DNA of 64,000 bases from an uncultured Ruegeria sp. (GTDB lineage: Bacteria > Pseudomonadota > Alphaproteobacteria > Rhodobacterales > Rhodobacteraceae), in assembly GCF_947500045.1 (NCBI RefSeq), contig NZ_CANMQQ010000010.1, positions 62,001 through 126,000 on the forward strand, given 5' to 3'. Positions within the stretch are counted from its first letter, which is position 1, and each line of letters begins with the position of its first letter. The translations under genes and the position numbers were made by a program. This document shows positions 17,604 to 25,428 of this stretch, piece by piece. Below the pieces are notes generated by a model. It saw only the letters and a list, made by a program, of their open reading frames with translations, was not told the DNA's origin and did no database searches.

Positions 17604-18299
17604 TCATTCGAGCACTTTTGCCAAATCAGACCGTGTTGCATGGGCACCAAAAATTCCGCCTTCCCTGTTCAAGCCATTCAGGACGGCATCGTGAAGAGCA
17701 TCTTCGGCCGCGCCACAACAATCGGAAATCAATAAGCAATCGATTCCACGTTCATTTGCATCTCGCATTGTGGAAGACACGCAGACATCGGTTGTAACCC
17801 CAAACAAAATCAGGTGTTTGACCCCCCAATCGCGCAGAATGTCATCTAGCTCGGTTTGATAGAAGGCGCTGTTTCCAGCTTTATCGACGACTGGCTCATT
17901 GGCAGCAGGATCAAATCCCGGCGCAAAGTCCCAACCGGGCTCGCCGCGTACTAACAAACGCCCCATTGGACCAACGCTCCCAATCGCAGCGCCAACGCGA
18001 ATTGCACGCAGTTTTTTGGTTTCGCTGAGATCACTGAGGCCTGGCTCATGTCCCTCGCGAGTATGTATAAGTCGGATTGAGGTGGCTCGAAGCAATGCGA
18101 GCAGTTCTTTCGTATTCTCTGCCGCCATGTCGATCGATTCATTGGCTTCACCCAAAGATGCGAAATACCCGTCTGGCGACAGAAAATCATTCTGCATGTC
18201 AATGCAAATTGCTGCCGTGTCTGCCAGAGACCACTTGCCGCCAATTGGCCACGAATATGGGGCCGAGGCCACGATGGGGAGAGAATTTTCAGTCATCAT
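17604..18299 (-). CDS. Cysteine hydrolase of isochorismatase family, biuret-hydrolase-like
   Basis: 231 residues. The catalytic triad is visible: Asp in CIDMQNDFLS, Lys in VVDKAGNSAF and Cys in GVTTDVCVSSTMRDANERG. The segments HTREGHEPGLSDL, RGEPGWDFAPGF and ISDCCGAAEDA closely follow what I know of biuret amidohydrolase (BiuH), which removes ammonia from biuret or similar carbamoyl amides; ureidoacrylate-type substrates are an alternative. The start could be the second Met. A hairpin-forming repeat lies 41-72 bases upstream. With the alpha/beta hydrolase and RidA nearby, this suggests breakdown of a small amide. Confidence 0.83.
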   Translation of the reverse strand: MMTENSLPIVASAPYSWPIGGKWSLADTAAICIDMQNDFLSPDGYFASLGEANESIDMAAENTKELLALLRATSIRLIHTREGHEPGLSDLSETKKLRAIRVGAAIGSVGPMGRLLVRGEPGWDFAPGFDPAANEPVVDKAGNSAFYQTELDDILRDWGVKHLILFGVTTDVCVSSTMRDANERGIDCLLISDCCGAAEDALHDAVLNGLNREGGIFGAHATRSDLAKVLE

Positions 18300-18339
18300 T
18301 TTCCAATTCCACTGTTGATTTTTCTAAGTGGTAAGGAAG

Positions 18340-18371
18340 TTGCCAAATCTAATAAATAGATAGATTGGCAA
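18340..18371. promoter_or_regulatory. Inverted repeat upstream of the amidase gene
   Basis: TTGCCAAATCTA pairs with TAGATTGGCAA across a nine-base AT-rich loop, with one bulged A. It lies 41-72 bases before the amidase start, a position suited to a regulator site. It could also be a trace of the neighbouring IS6 element end. Confidence 0.35.
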
Positions 18372-18473
18372 CGTAACGTGCAATATATGCACGCAATATT
18401 GTTTAGCAGGGTATTGCCAAGTTGCCTGGCGTTTCGACGGCGACAAAAGGCAACGAATGAACATCCATCCAGC

Positions 18474-18938
18474 ATGCCGCGCCTGAAGGGTTTTCGCTAC
18501 CCTCGTGAGGTCATTGCCTACGCGGTTTGCCTTGAGCACTGCGGATGTCGAAGATCTCTTGGCGGAACGGGGTGCCATCGTGGCCGGGAAAACATTCGGC
18601 TTTGGGTCAATCGTTTCGTCGCGCATTTTGCTGCCTACATCCGGCGCGATTGTCCCAAGCCGAACGACAAATGGCACATGGACGAGGTTTTCATCACGAT
18701 CCGCGGCGAGAAGCATTGGTTGTGTCAGGCCATCGACGCGAACGGCGACGTACTTGATATCCTTGTTCAAATCAGGCGAAGTGCAAATGCGACCAAGTGG
18801 TTTTGCAAATGATTGGTCGCTCAGTTTGGTGAGCCAAGGTTCGTGATAACGGACAAGTTGCGCAGCTACATCAAGCCCGTTAGCGCCTTGGCACCGCAGG
18901 CCGACCACCGGGTCTGCACAGTTGACTATTTGGCATGA
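18474..18938 (+). pseudogene. IS6-family transposase, frameshifted
   Basis: MPRLKGFRYPREVIAYAV, then in another frame STADVEDLLAERGAIVAGKT, then in the first frame ENIRLWVNRF, DKWHMDEVFITIRGEKHWL and DANGDVLDILVQIRR, then in a third frame GEPRFVITDKLRSYIKPVSALAP. Together these give most of an IS6-family transposase including two catalytic Asp regions, with at least three frameshifts. The C-terminus with the catalytic Glu is missing after 18938. It separates the amidase gene from the binding protein at 19107. Confidence 0.85.
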
Positions 18939-19106
18939 GACTGTCCCAGAGGGCAGGGCAGAAAAAAACGGGGCTGAGCACCTCTTTTTCATAATCTCTA
19001 CCCCAAGTTTTCATCTCTACAATCAAAGACAAGCGCAGCAGACATTTCGTCGTGCAATACATACCCGCTCTAAGAAGTTGGGTGAATCAGCAGGAGAAAC
19101 ATCGCA

Positions 19107-20195
19107 ATGCCCAATTCAAAACTTCTTCTTTCCCGCCGCAAGATGCTTAAGGTTGCTGCAGCAGGCGGGCTTGTCTCTTCAGGTGTGCTTGCTACGCCTG
19201 CGTTGACCCAATCACGCACAATCAAGATAGGGTCCTATGGGGGTTTTTTTGAGGACAACTTCCGCCAGCATATTTATCCTGCGTTCACTGAGGAAACGGG
19301 CATAGCAGTCGAAAGCATCACTCAACCCGACTCATCCGGCTGGCTTTTAACAACACAACAGGCAATCCAAGCCGGTGTTCTGCCAGCCGATCTTTCTCTG
19401 CATGTTCCCACAAACGTCATCAAAGGTGATCGCATGGGTGAAGTGTTTGACCCCATTGATCCAACCCGCATTCCCAATATTGGCAACGTTCAAGGTGGTT
19501 TTTTTAACGAAATGCCCGGCGGCCTCTACGGCGTGGGTGCGTTTAGCTACTACACCTCGTTGGTTATGAACACGGATGAGGAGGAAGCGCCAGAAAGCTG
19601 GACCGAATTGTGGGATGTCGACCGGTTCCAAGCCAGCCTTGGACTTCCGACCGAAGCAGCGTCACCATTGCTCGATATCGTGGCCGTGTCGTTCTTCGGT
19701 GGTCCGGACATTCTACAGACGCGCGAGGGGATCCAAACTGTCATCGACAAGGTCGCGGAGATGCGGCCTAATATTTCCCTTTGGTACAGTTCGACTAGCC
19801 AGATGGAGCAAAGTCTAAAGAACAATGACGTTATTGGAGGAATGCTTTACCACGACGTTGTCGGATTGCTGGCGTTGGACGGTATGCCGCTCGCCTCGAT
19901 CTTCCCGAAGGAAGGCAATCCGGTCGATTTCAATTCCTGGACATTGTCGGCCGGAACCCAAAAACGCGAGGAAGCGCACGAGTTCATCAACTTTTGCTGT
20001 CTGCCGGAAACACAGGCACTGCTTGCACGCACGATTGGCGTTGCGCCGGTTGTGAATCCTGCGACAACTGATCTGACGGAGGAAGAGTTCCACGCCGTCG
20101 CTGGAACACCCTCGTTCCCCATGAGCTACGATGTCCTGCTCGACAATGAGACCTTTATCGAAGAGGCCATGACAAAAATGCGAGCAGCGGGATAA
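19107..20195 (+). CDS. Spermidine/putrescine-type ABC binding protein, Tat-exported
   Basis: 362 residues with a twin-arginine leader (LLSRRKMLKVAAAGGLVSSGVLATPALTQS). The mature part is a PotD-like extracellular solute-binding protein: IKIGSYGGFFEDNFRQHIYPAFTEETGI, DIVAVSFFGG, DFNSWTLSAGTQ. It is a close paralogue of the protein at 32203 over its whole length. That paralogue leads a full ABC operon, whereas this gene is followed by an alpha/beta hydrolase and RidA and has no permease or ATPase. It may share the 33320-36119 transporter. Ligand unknown; a cationic amine or amino compound is a guess. Confidence 0.87.
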   Translation: MPNSKLLLSRRKMLKVAAAGGLVSSGVLATPALTQSRTIKIGSYGGFFEDNFRQHIYPAFTEETGIAVESITQPDSSGWLLTTQQAIQAGVLPADLSLHVPTNVIKGDRMGEVFDPIDPTRIPNIGNVQGGFFNEMPGGLYGVGAFSYYTSLVMNTDEEEAPESWTELWDVDRFQASLGLPTEAASPLLDIVAVSFFGGPDILQTREGIQTVIDKVAEMRPNISLWYSSTSQMEQSLKNNDVIGGMLYHDVVGLLALDGMPLASIFPKEGNPVDFNSWTLSAGTQKREEAHEFINFCCLPETQALLARTIGVAPVVNPATTDLTEEEFHAVAGTPSFPMSYDVLLDNETFIEEAMTKMRAAG

Positions 20196-20220
20196 GCGTG
20201 CACCAAAGAAGGAGGTGCGC

Positions 20221-21060
20221 ATGGAATTGACCTTTACAACGCATCAGGCCGTTACGAGCGACGGGGTTACCCTTGTCTACAAAACGGCTGGCGATGGTCC
20301 ACTTAACCTCATTCTCATGGGTGGATGGGGCTGCACACGGGATTACTATGACGAGACTCTGGCTCACATGTCCATTAAAGGGTTGAGAGTTGCCGTCTTT
20401 GATCTTCGTGGTCATGGGGACTCAACGGAAAGTCCTGACTCTTACAGCTCGGCTCGGCAGGCTGCAGATGTGCTTGCGGTAGCGGATGCTGCGGGGATGG
20501 ATGGGTTTGTCGCTTGCGGGCAGTCTATGGGTGCTAAGTATGTCCAATACCTGCCCGTGCTTGCGCCCACACGTGTACTGGGACTTGTGCTCATCAATGG
20601 TTGTCCGGCAGGACGTATCGATGTTCCTTGGGAACAAATTGAGGAAACGTCGGGATATGCGGGTGACCGGCACGCAATGCGGGCAACCCACAACGCAATG
20701 ATCACCAGAACAGTCAAACATGAGCTGTCCGAAATGTGGATCGATAACGCCGCTAAGATAAGTCGTCAGGTACTGCGTGAGACTCTAAAGCACTGTTTCT
20801 ACGATGATTTCGAGGACAAGGTGCGCGCAGCCGCGCCATTTCGAGCGCTGATCGTAAGCGCGCTGCATGACAAGTTTTTTCCTGTCGACATGATGCAGGA
20901 AAGGGTAACTGGGATCATCCCTGGCGCACGCGAGGTCTATTTGGACTGCGGTCACGAAATCCCTTTCGAGCGACCCGCCGAGCTTGCGATTGCAATGGAG
21001 TCTTTTCTTGCCGCGTGTGATCCAATGATAAATGCGCCTACCACACTATTTGCTAACTGA
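20221..21060 (+). CDS. Alpha/beta hydrolase
   Basis: 279 residues. The nucleophile elbow is CGQSMGAKY, the acid is in SALHDKFFPVD and the catalytic His in LDCGHEIPFE; the oxyanion region is MGGWGCTRDYY. GGAGG sits five bases before ATG 20221, so the in-frame GTG at 20215 is unlikely. It belongs to an operon with the binding protein and RidA. RutD-like hydrolases have the same fold and neighbours in pyrimidine degradation, but no RutA is present. The substrate is unknown, possibly an ester or carbamate formed from the imported compound. Confidence 0.83.
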   Translation: MELTFTTHQAVTSDGVTLVYKTAGDGPLNLILMGGWGCTRDYYDETLAHMSIKGLRVAVFDLRGHGDSTESPDSYSSARQAADVLAVADAAGMDGFVACGQSMGAKYVQYLPVLAPTRVLGLVLINGCPAGRIDVPWEQIEETSGYAGDRHAMRATHNAMITRTVKHELSEMWIDNAAKISRQVLRETLKHCFYDDFEDKVRAAAPFRALIVSALHDKFFPVDMMQERVTGIIPGAREVYLDCGHEIPFERPAELAIAMESFLAACDPMINAPTTLFAN

Positions 21061-21075
21061 ACTAAGGACAAGGCA

Positions 21076-21468
21076 TTGCCCAAGTACAAGATATATAAGC
21101 CGGAAGGTGTCCCGGACCCATACGGCACATATGTTCACGGATTAGAGCCAGAGAGGGGATCTCGGTTAGTGTTCATTGCTGGCCAAGTGCCGGTAGCAGC
21201 AGACGGCAGCGTGCCTAAAACAATGACTGAACAGGCGACTATTTGTTGGGGACATGTCGAAGGTGTATTGAAAGATGCGGGCTTGGACATGTCGCATTTG
21301 GTCAAAACAACAATGTACTTAACAGATCGAGAACTTTATGCGGAGGCTGACGCGGTTAGTGCAGAGTTCCTGAAAAATCACCGCACCCCTGCCGTCTGCG
21401 TCGAAGTGAGCTCTCTTATGGAGCCAGATTGGCTGATTGAAGTTGAGGGCATCGCTGCAGCCCCCTGA
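21076..21468 (+). CDS. RidA-family (YjgF/YER057c/UK114) protein
   Basis: 130 residues. FIAGQVPVAADGSVPKTMTEQATICWGHVEGVLKDAGLDMSHLVKTTMYLTD and HRTPAVCVEVSSL with LIEVEGIAA are typical RidA segments; the family hydrolyses reactive enamine/imine intermediates or related small molecules. The start is TTG 21076, preceded by AAGGACAAGG. It is the last gene of the 19107 operon. Whether the deaminase Arg typical of RidA is present cannot be settled by eye; RTPAVCVEV suggests it is. Confidence 0.85.
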   Translation: MPKYKIYKPEGVPDPYGTYVHGLEPERGSRLVFIAGQVPVAADGSVPKTMTEQATICWGHVEGVLKDAGLDMSHLVKTTMYLTDRELYAEADAVSAEFLKNHRTPAVCVEVSSLMEPDWLIEVEGIAAAP

Positions 21469-21665
21469 GGCACGAGGTCTATCTTGACGCCAGCAATGGC
21501 TGACAATCTGCCACGGCTCAAAGTGCTAATGGTGGCCAGTGACTGCGTTACCAACAGTAAGCAAAGATTCATTGGTTAATCAAGATGTTCTGATCGTCAT
21601 CCTGATACGAAGGTAGTGAATAGGTCGTATCGGAAAACCGATCACCCTTCCATCGGAGAAATCAC

Positions 21666-21798
21666 GTGGAATGGGGCTTCAACGGGCTAAAGAACACCAG
21701 TTTTGTGTCGCGCAGAAACAAATTTACCGAAAGCTGTTTTGGCTTCGCCAGCAAAACGTCAATTCGGTCGTGCTCCATCATTTGTCAACGTGACCTAG
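21666..21798 (+). pseudogene. Decayed IS5-type transposase C-terminal remnant
   Basis: The frame VEWGFNGLKNTSFVSRRNKFTE then SCFGFASKTSIR aligns without gaps to the C-terminal motif of the remnant at 13210-13433 (VERCFNKLKN, RVATRYDKTAES, FLGFVDITSIR). Nucleotide similarity continues to the end (TTTGTCAACGTGACCTAG against TTTGTCAATATAACCTAG). It is strongly mutated. It lies about 100 bases before the ornithine operon and may mark the site where that operon's original upstream sequence was lost. Confidence 0.55.
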
Positions 21799-21902
21799 TT
21801 GTTGCGCACCAGTAGCCATGAGTTTGCAACACAGCCAGTTTCTATGTGTCCGGGAATCACCCGTCAGAGTCGGCTGATTGCGTACTGTAGAATACCAAAA
21901 CA

Positions 21903-24014
21903 TTGCAAGAAATCATAGACTTGATGATTTCTTGCTCGAGCGACACCGAAAGCCACGCTGAGCGATCATTATTCGCGCTCCAAGATTGGTTTCCACCGTG
22001 GAATACTGGAACGCGAGAACTTCATCTTGTGGTTCGGGATGTCTTTATTCCTGCCTTTAAGGGGCGGTTTTGGAAGGTCTGGGAAAAGGTGCTAGGGGTT
22101 AGGAGAGATACGCTTGTTAGGATCAATCTGACCAACCTTCGGGAAAATACCCGAAGACTGGTGGAACGCTGCCAGCAGGAAGGCGTATTGATCACCGGTG
22201 TGACCAAGGCAACATTCGGTCTGCCGCAGGTTGCACGTACGATGATTCAAAGTGGTGTGATAAGCATTGGTGAATCGCGTTTGGAAAGCGTGAAGCGCCT
22301 GAAAACTGCGGGAATTCGCGCGCCCTTAATGATGTTGCGTATACCTTCGCTTAATCTCGCTAAAGACATAGTGTTGAAAACCGATATCAGCCTCAATTCC
22401 GAGCGCACTGTGATCGAAGCACTTTCAGATGCCGCGGTTCGGCATGGCAGAGTCCACAAGATAGTCCTGATGATTGATCTAGGAGATCTTCGCGAAGGTG
22501 TCATGCCAAAGGATGTCGAGCCTTTGGTGGAGCGTGTGCTGGAGATGCCCGGCGTTCAACTTGTGGGTGTGGGAACCAACCTGACCTGCTACGGTGGCGT
22601 AATCCCAACGGAAAAGAATCTTGGCCGGCTAGTCGATTGCGGAGATCGATTGGTAGGGTCCTATGGCGTAGACATTCAATATGTCTCGGGCGGGAACAGC
22701 AGTACTCTGCCTTTGCTGTTTTCGGGGAAGCTGCCTGCTGCGGTGAACCACCTTCGCTTAGGTGAGTCTATTTTGCTGGGTCGGGAGACTGCTACTTCGA
22801 CGCAGTGGCCTGGGGCTAGTAGTGATGTGTTCGAACTTAGCTCGGAACTTATTGAAATAAAAATTAAACCTTCGCTTCCAATCGGGGAAACCGGGATGGA
22901 TGCTTTTGGTCGAAAGGTCTCGTTCGAGAATAGAGGCAACCATCGAAGAGGTATCGTGAATCTTGGTCGTGCGGATCTCGATGTCGATGGACTGGTCCCG
23001 ATCGACCCCAACATCACGATTTTGGGCGCGTCGTCAGACCACCTTCTGGTCGATCTTAGCGCTACGAAAACCCCCAAGAAACTTGGTGATCGGCTAACAT
23101 TTCGAATGGCCTATTCGGCGCTGATCGGGGCTATGTCTTCTGACTCCATCTCACGGGATATCGTTGAAGACGAGAGCAGAGAAACTGAAATTTCGCAGGT
23201 TGCACTGGTCTGCCGTGACGTGGGTGATGGCCGTAATAGATCACTGCTGCCAGACATCGCCGCGCGCATCGATGAGCTGGGCTGCGATGTTGTTTCTACT
23301 ACTATTACCGGTAGTGACCAAGTGTTCGAGCAGGCTCTGAACGATGCGATTAGTTGCGAAGGGCGGTTGATGGTGACGGGAGGCAATGCCGCCGTTGCAC
23401 AGTGCGCCCTTAGCCAACTGGTTGAGCGCCACGGCCCCTTGGGAGTTGTCTGGATCGATGCACAGCCGGGATTGGTATCCGAGTCCGAACCCGCCGAGAT
23501 TCTGACCGGTGCCTTTGGAAGTGACGAAGCGCTAGATCTTTTGACCAACAACGTCGTCGTTATTGGTCTGCGCGAGGGAAGCCCCGCGCAAGTTCTAGCG
23601 CTGGTTGACCATGAAGTCTCGGTATTCACGATGGAGGATATTGATCTTCTCGGAATCCAGGAGGTGATTGACAAGTGCCTCAGGCAAACTTCCGCAGGAA
23701 CCGCAGGCGTCTTCGTTTATTTGAATCCAGCTGTGATGGAAGATTCGGACCAGGGTAGGCAAAAGGCGCTAACTTGCCACGAAACCTCGTTAATCTTGGA
23801 ATGCATCTCCGATAGCGAACATCTGCGTGGCCTAGTGGTCGCACAAAGTCCGAAAGGATTTTCTGAGACTTTGGCTGAGCAGGTCAATAGCGTCACGCTA
23901 AGCGCATTTGGCAGGAAGACAATGCATTCACCAAGTGACTTGGAGAAAACCGCATACGGAAACCGCAGCATGAGTGGTGGCCACATTATCCCTTCAAATA
24001 AGGAGAGCCAGTGA
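21903..24014 (+). CDS. Ornithine racemase fused to a degenerate arginase-like domain
   Basis: 703 residues as drawn. Residues about 70-415 are a PLP-dependent ornithine racemase (Orr) of the alanine-racemase fold: ITGVTKATFG with the PLP Lys102, IGESRLESVKRLK, LMIDLGDLREGV and GVGTNLTCYGGVIPTEKNL. Residues about 425-672 resemble bacterial arginase: LGVVWIDAQPGL, VVVIGLREGSP, VSVFTMEDIDLLGI. Compared with arginase, GGDHS is GGNAA (493-497), DAHGD is DAQPG (519-523) and SLDLD is YLNPA (606-610), so only Asp519 of six manganese ligands remains. The first domain should supply D-ornithine to the aminomutase; the second is probably non-catalytic. The TTG start is uncertain: the first 60-65 residues match no racemase, and GTG at 22089 is an alternative. 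First gene of the operon, overlapping the next. Confidence 0.85.
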   Translation: MQEIIDLMISCSSDTESHAERSLFALQDWFPPWNTGTRELHLVVRDVFIPAFKGRFWKVWEKVLGVRRDTLVRINLTNLRENTRRLVERCQQEGVLITGVTKATFGLPQVARTMIQSGVISIGESRLESVKRLKTAGIRAPLMMLRIPSLNLAKDIVLKTDISLNSERTVIEALSDAAVRHGRVHKIVLMIDLGDLREGVMPKDVEPLVERVLEMPGVQLVGVGTNLTCYGGVIPTEKNLGRLVDCGDRLVGSYGVDIQYVSGGNSSTLPLLFSGKLPAAVNHLRLGESILLGRETATSTQWPGASSDVFELSSELIEIKIKPSLPIGETGMDAFGRKVSFENRGNHRRGIVNLGRADLDVDGLVPIDPNITILGASSDHLLVDLSATKTPKKLGDRLTFRMAYSALIGAMSSDSISRDIVEDESRETEISQVALVCRDVGDGRNRSLLPDIAARIDELGCDVVSTTITGSDQVFEQALNDAISCEGRLMVTGGNAAVAQCALSQLVERHGPLGVVWIDAQPGLVSESEPAEILTGAFGSDEALDLLTNNVVVIGLREGSPAQVLALVDHEVSVFTMEDIDLLGIQEVIDKCLRQTSAGTAGVFVYLNPAVMEDSDQGRQKALTCHETSLILECISDSEHLRGLVVAQSPKGFSETLAEQVNSVTLSAFGRKTMHSPSDLEKTAYGNRSMSGGHIIPSNKESQ

Positions 24015-25078
24015 TGGAGAACATCAAAGTCGCAATCTGGGGCCTCGGTGCCATGGGCAGCGGAATGGCCCGTATGTTGGCAAAGAAATCAGGGGTTGAT
24101 ATCGTCGCGGTATGCGATTTGGCGCCGGACCGAGTAGGGCGCTGTCTCTACGACGTCCTCGGTCTTGCGCGAGGAAATCACCCTGAGGTTATCATTTCAG
24201 ACAATCCAGACACGGCATTTCCAGACAGGACCGCCGATGTACTGCTCCTTGCTACGGATTCCTTCACCAAGGGCGCGTTTGATAAGATCGCCTTGGGCCT
24301 TTCACGTGGGATGAACGTGATTTCAACGGCTGAAGAATTGGCTTATCCGCAAGCACAAGAACCTGAGTTGGCGCGTCAACTCGACGAGATTGCGCGCGAT
24401 AACGGCACGTCGGTGTTGGGAACCGGCATCAATCCGGGATTCGTAATGGATTACTTGGTGTTGGCGCTTACAGGAACCTGCGAACAAGTAGACGGGATCA
24501 AGGCTTCACGCGTCAATGATCTTTCACCTTTTGGCGGTACTGTTATGCAAGAACAGGGCGTGGGTACCACTCAAGCGGAATTCGAAAAAGGGGTCCGCGA
24601 GGGCAGCATCGCTGGTCATGTTGGTTTCCCGGAATCGATCCGAATGATCGCTGATGGCATCGGGTGGAAAATCGAGCGGATTGACCAGAGCCGCGAAGCA
24701 ATCCTTACCTCGGTGGATAGAAAGGCACCCTTTGCAAGTGTCGCGAAAGGCGATGTCGCGGGGTGCCGTCAGTCCGGAACCGCAACGGTTGATGGCGAAG
24801 AAAGGATCGTCATGGAACACCCTCAGCAAATCCGACCACAGGACGAGGGCATCAACACCGGCGACATTGTCGAGATCAAGGGAACTCCAAATATCTCGAT
24901 GAAGATCAGCCCCGAAATCCCGGGAGGCATTGGTACGATCGCCATGTGCGTAAACATGATCCCGCAGGTAATCAATGCGGATGCGGGACTAAAAACGATG
25001 TTGGACTTGCCTGTTCCGCGCGCAATCATGGGCGATTTCCGTGATCAGATTCGTGCCGAAAAGCGCGTCGTCGAATAG
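24014..25078 (+). CDS. ord: 2,4-diaminopentanoate dehydrogenase
   Basis: 354 residues with an N-terminal Rossmann motif (KVAIWGLGAMGSGMARML) and a dihydrodipicolinate-reductase-like body (SVLGTGINPGFVMDYLVLALTG, GVGTTQAEFEKGV, PGGIGTIAMCVNMIPQV). This matches Ord of amino-acid-fermenting clostridia, which oxidatively deaminates 2,4-diaminopentanoate to 2-amino-4-ketopentanoate with NAD(P)+. AGGAG precedes both GTG 24011 and ATG 24014; the ATG overlaps the previous TGA. Third step of the ornithine pathway, after racemase and aminomutase. Confidence 0.9.
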   Translation: MENIKVAIWGLGAMGSGMARMLAKKSGVDIVAVCDLAPDRVGRCLYDVLGLARGNHPEVIISDNPDTAFPDRTADVLLLATDSFTKGAFDKIALGLSRGMNVISTAEELAYPQAQEPELARQLDEIARDNGTSVLGTGINPGFVMDYLVLALTGTCEQVDGIKASRVNDLSPFGGTVMQEQGVGTTQAEFEKGVREGSIAGHVGFPESIRMIADGIGWKIERIDQSREAILTSVDRKAPFASVAKGDVAGCRQSGTATVDGEERIVMEHPQQIRPQDEGINTGDIVEIKGTPNISMKISPEIPGGIGTIAMCVNMIPQVINADAGLKTMLDLPVPRAIMGDFRDQIRAEKRVVE

Positions 25079-25110
25079 TGCCGTAAAGGCATTTTGTAAA
25101 GGAGATCCGA

Positions 25111-25428
25111 ATGCGACAAGCACGCGCCGGCGATTGGGTCCGGATATATAGGAAGGTGATTTCAGCTGAGGAACGGTCACCGCAGATCCCAGATGATACT
25201 CGCGCAACTGAATTGGGTATGTGGGTTAAAGGCACGATTCAAGCTGATGGGGATATTGGTGACCACGTCGAGGTCGTCACCACAATTGGCCGTCGCGTTT
25301 CGGGTAAGTTGATCGAGGTAAACCCTTGTTATGAATTAGATTTTGGCGAATTCCGGCGTGATTTGCTCGATATTGGCACACAGGTCCGTGGCCTGCTGAA
25401 AAATGAGGTCGAGACCGATGGCAAGTGA
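25111..25428 (+). CDS. ortA: 2-amino-4-ketopentanoate thiolase, alpha subunit
   Basis: 105 residues: GDWVRIYRKVISAEERSPQIPDDTR, then WVKGTIQ and a C-terminal TIGRRVSGKLIEVNPCYELDFGE. This small protein corresponds to OrtA, which with OrtB cleaves 2-amino-4-ketopentanoate with CoA to acetyl-CoA and alanine. AAGGAG precedes the ATG. It lies between ord and ortB and overlaps ortB by 11 bases, as expected for subunits made in equal amounts. Confidence 0.9.
   Translation: MRQARAGDWVRIYRKVISAEERSPQIPDDTRATELGMWVKGTIQADGDIGDHVEVVTTIGRRVSGKLIEVNPCYELDFGEFRRDLLDIGTQVRGLLKNEVETDGK

Noticed and set aside
18324..18992. Minus-strand open frame of 222 codons
   Set aside because: It lies antisense to the frameshifted IS6 transposase, whose plus-strand motifs are unmistakable.
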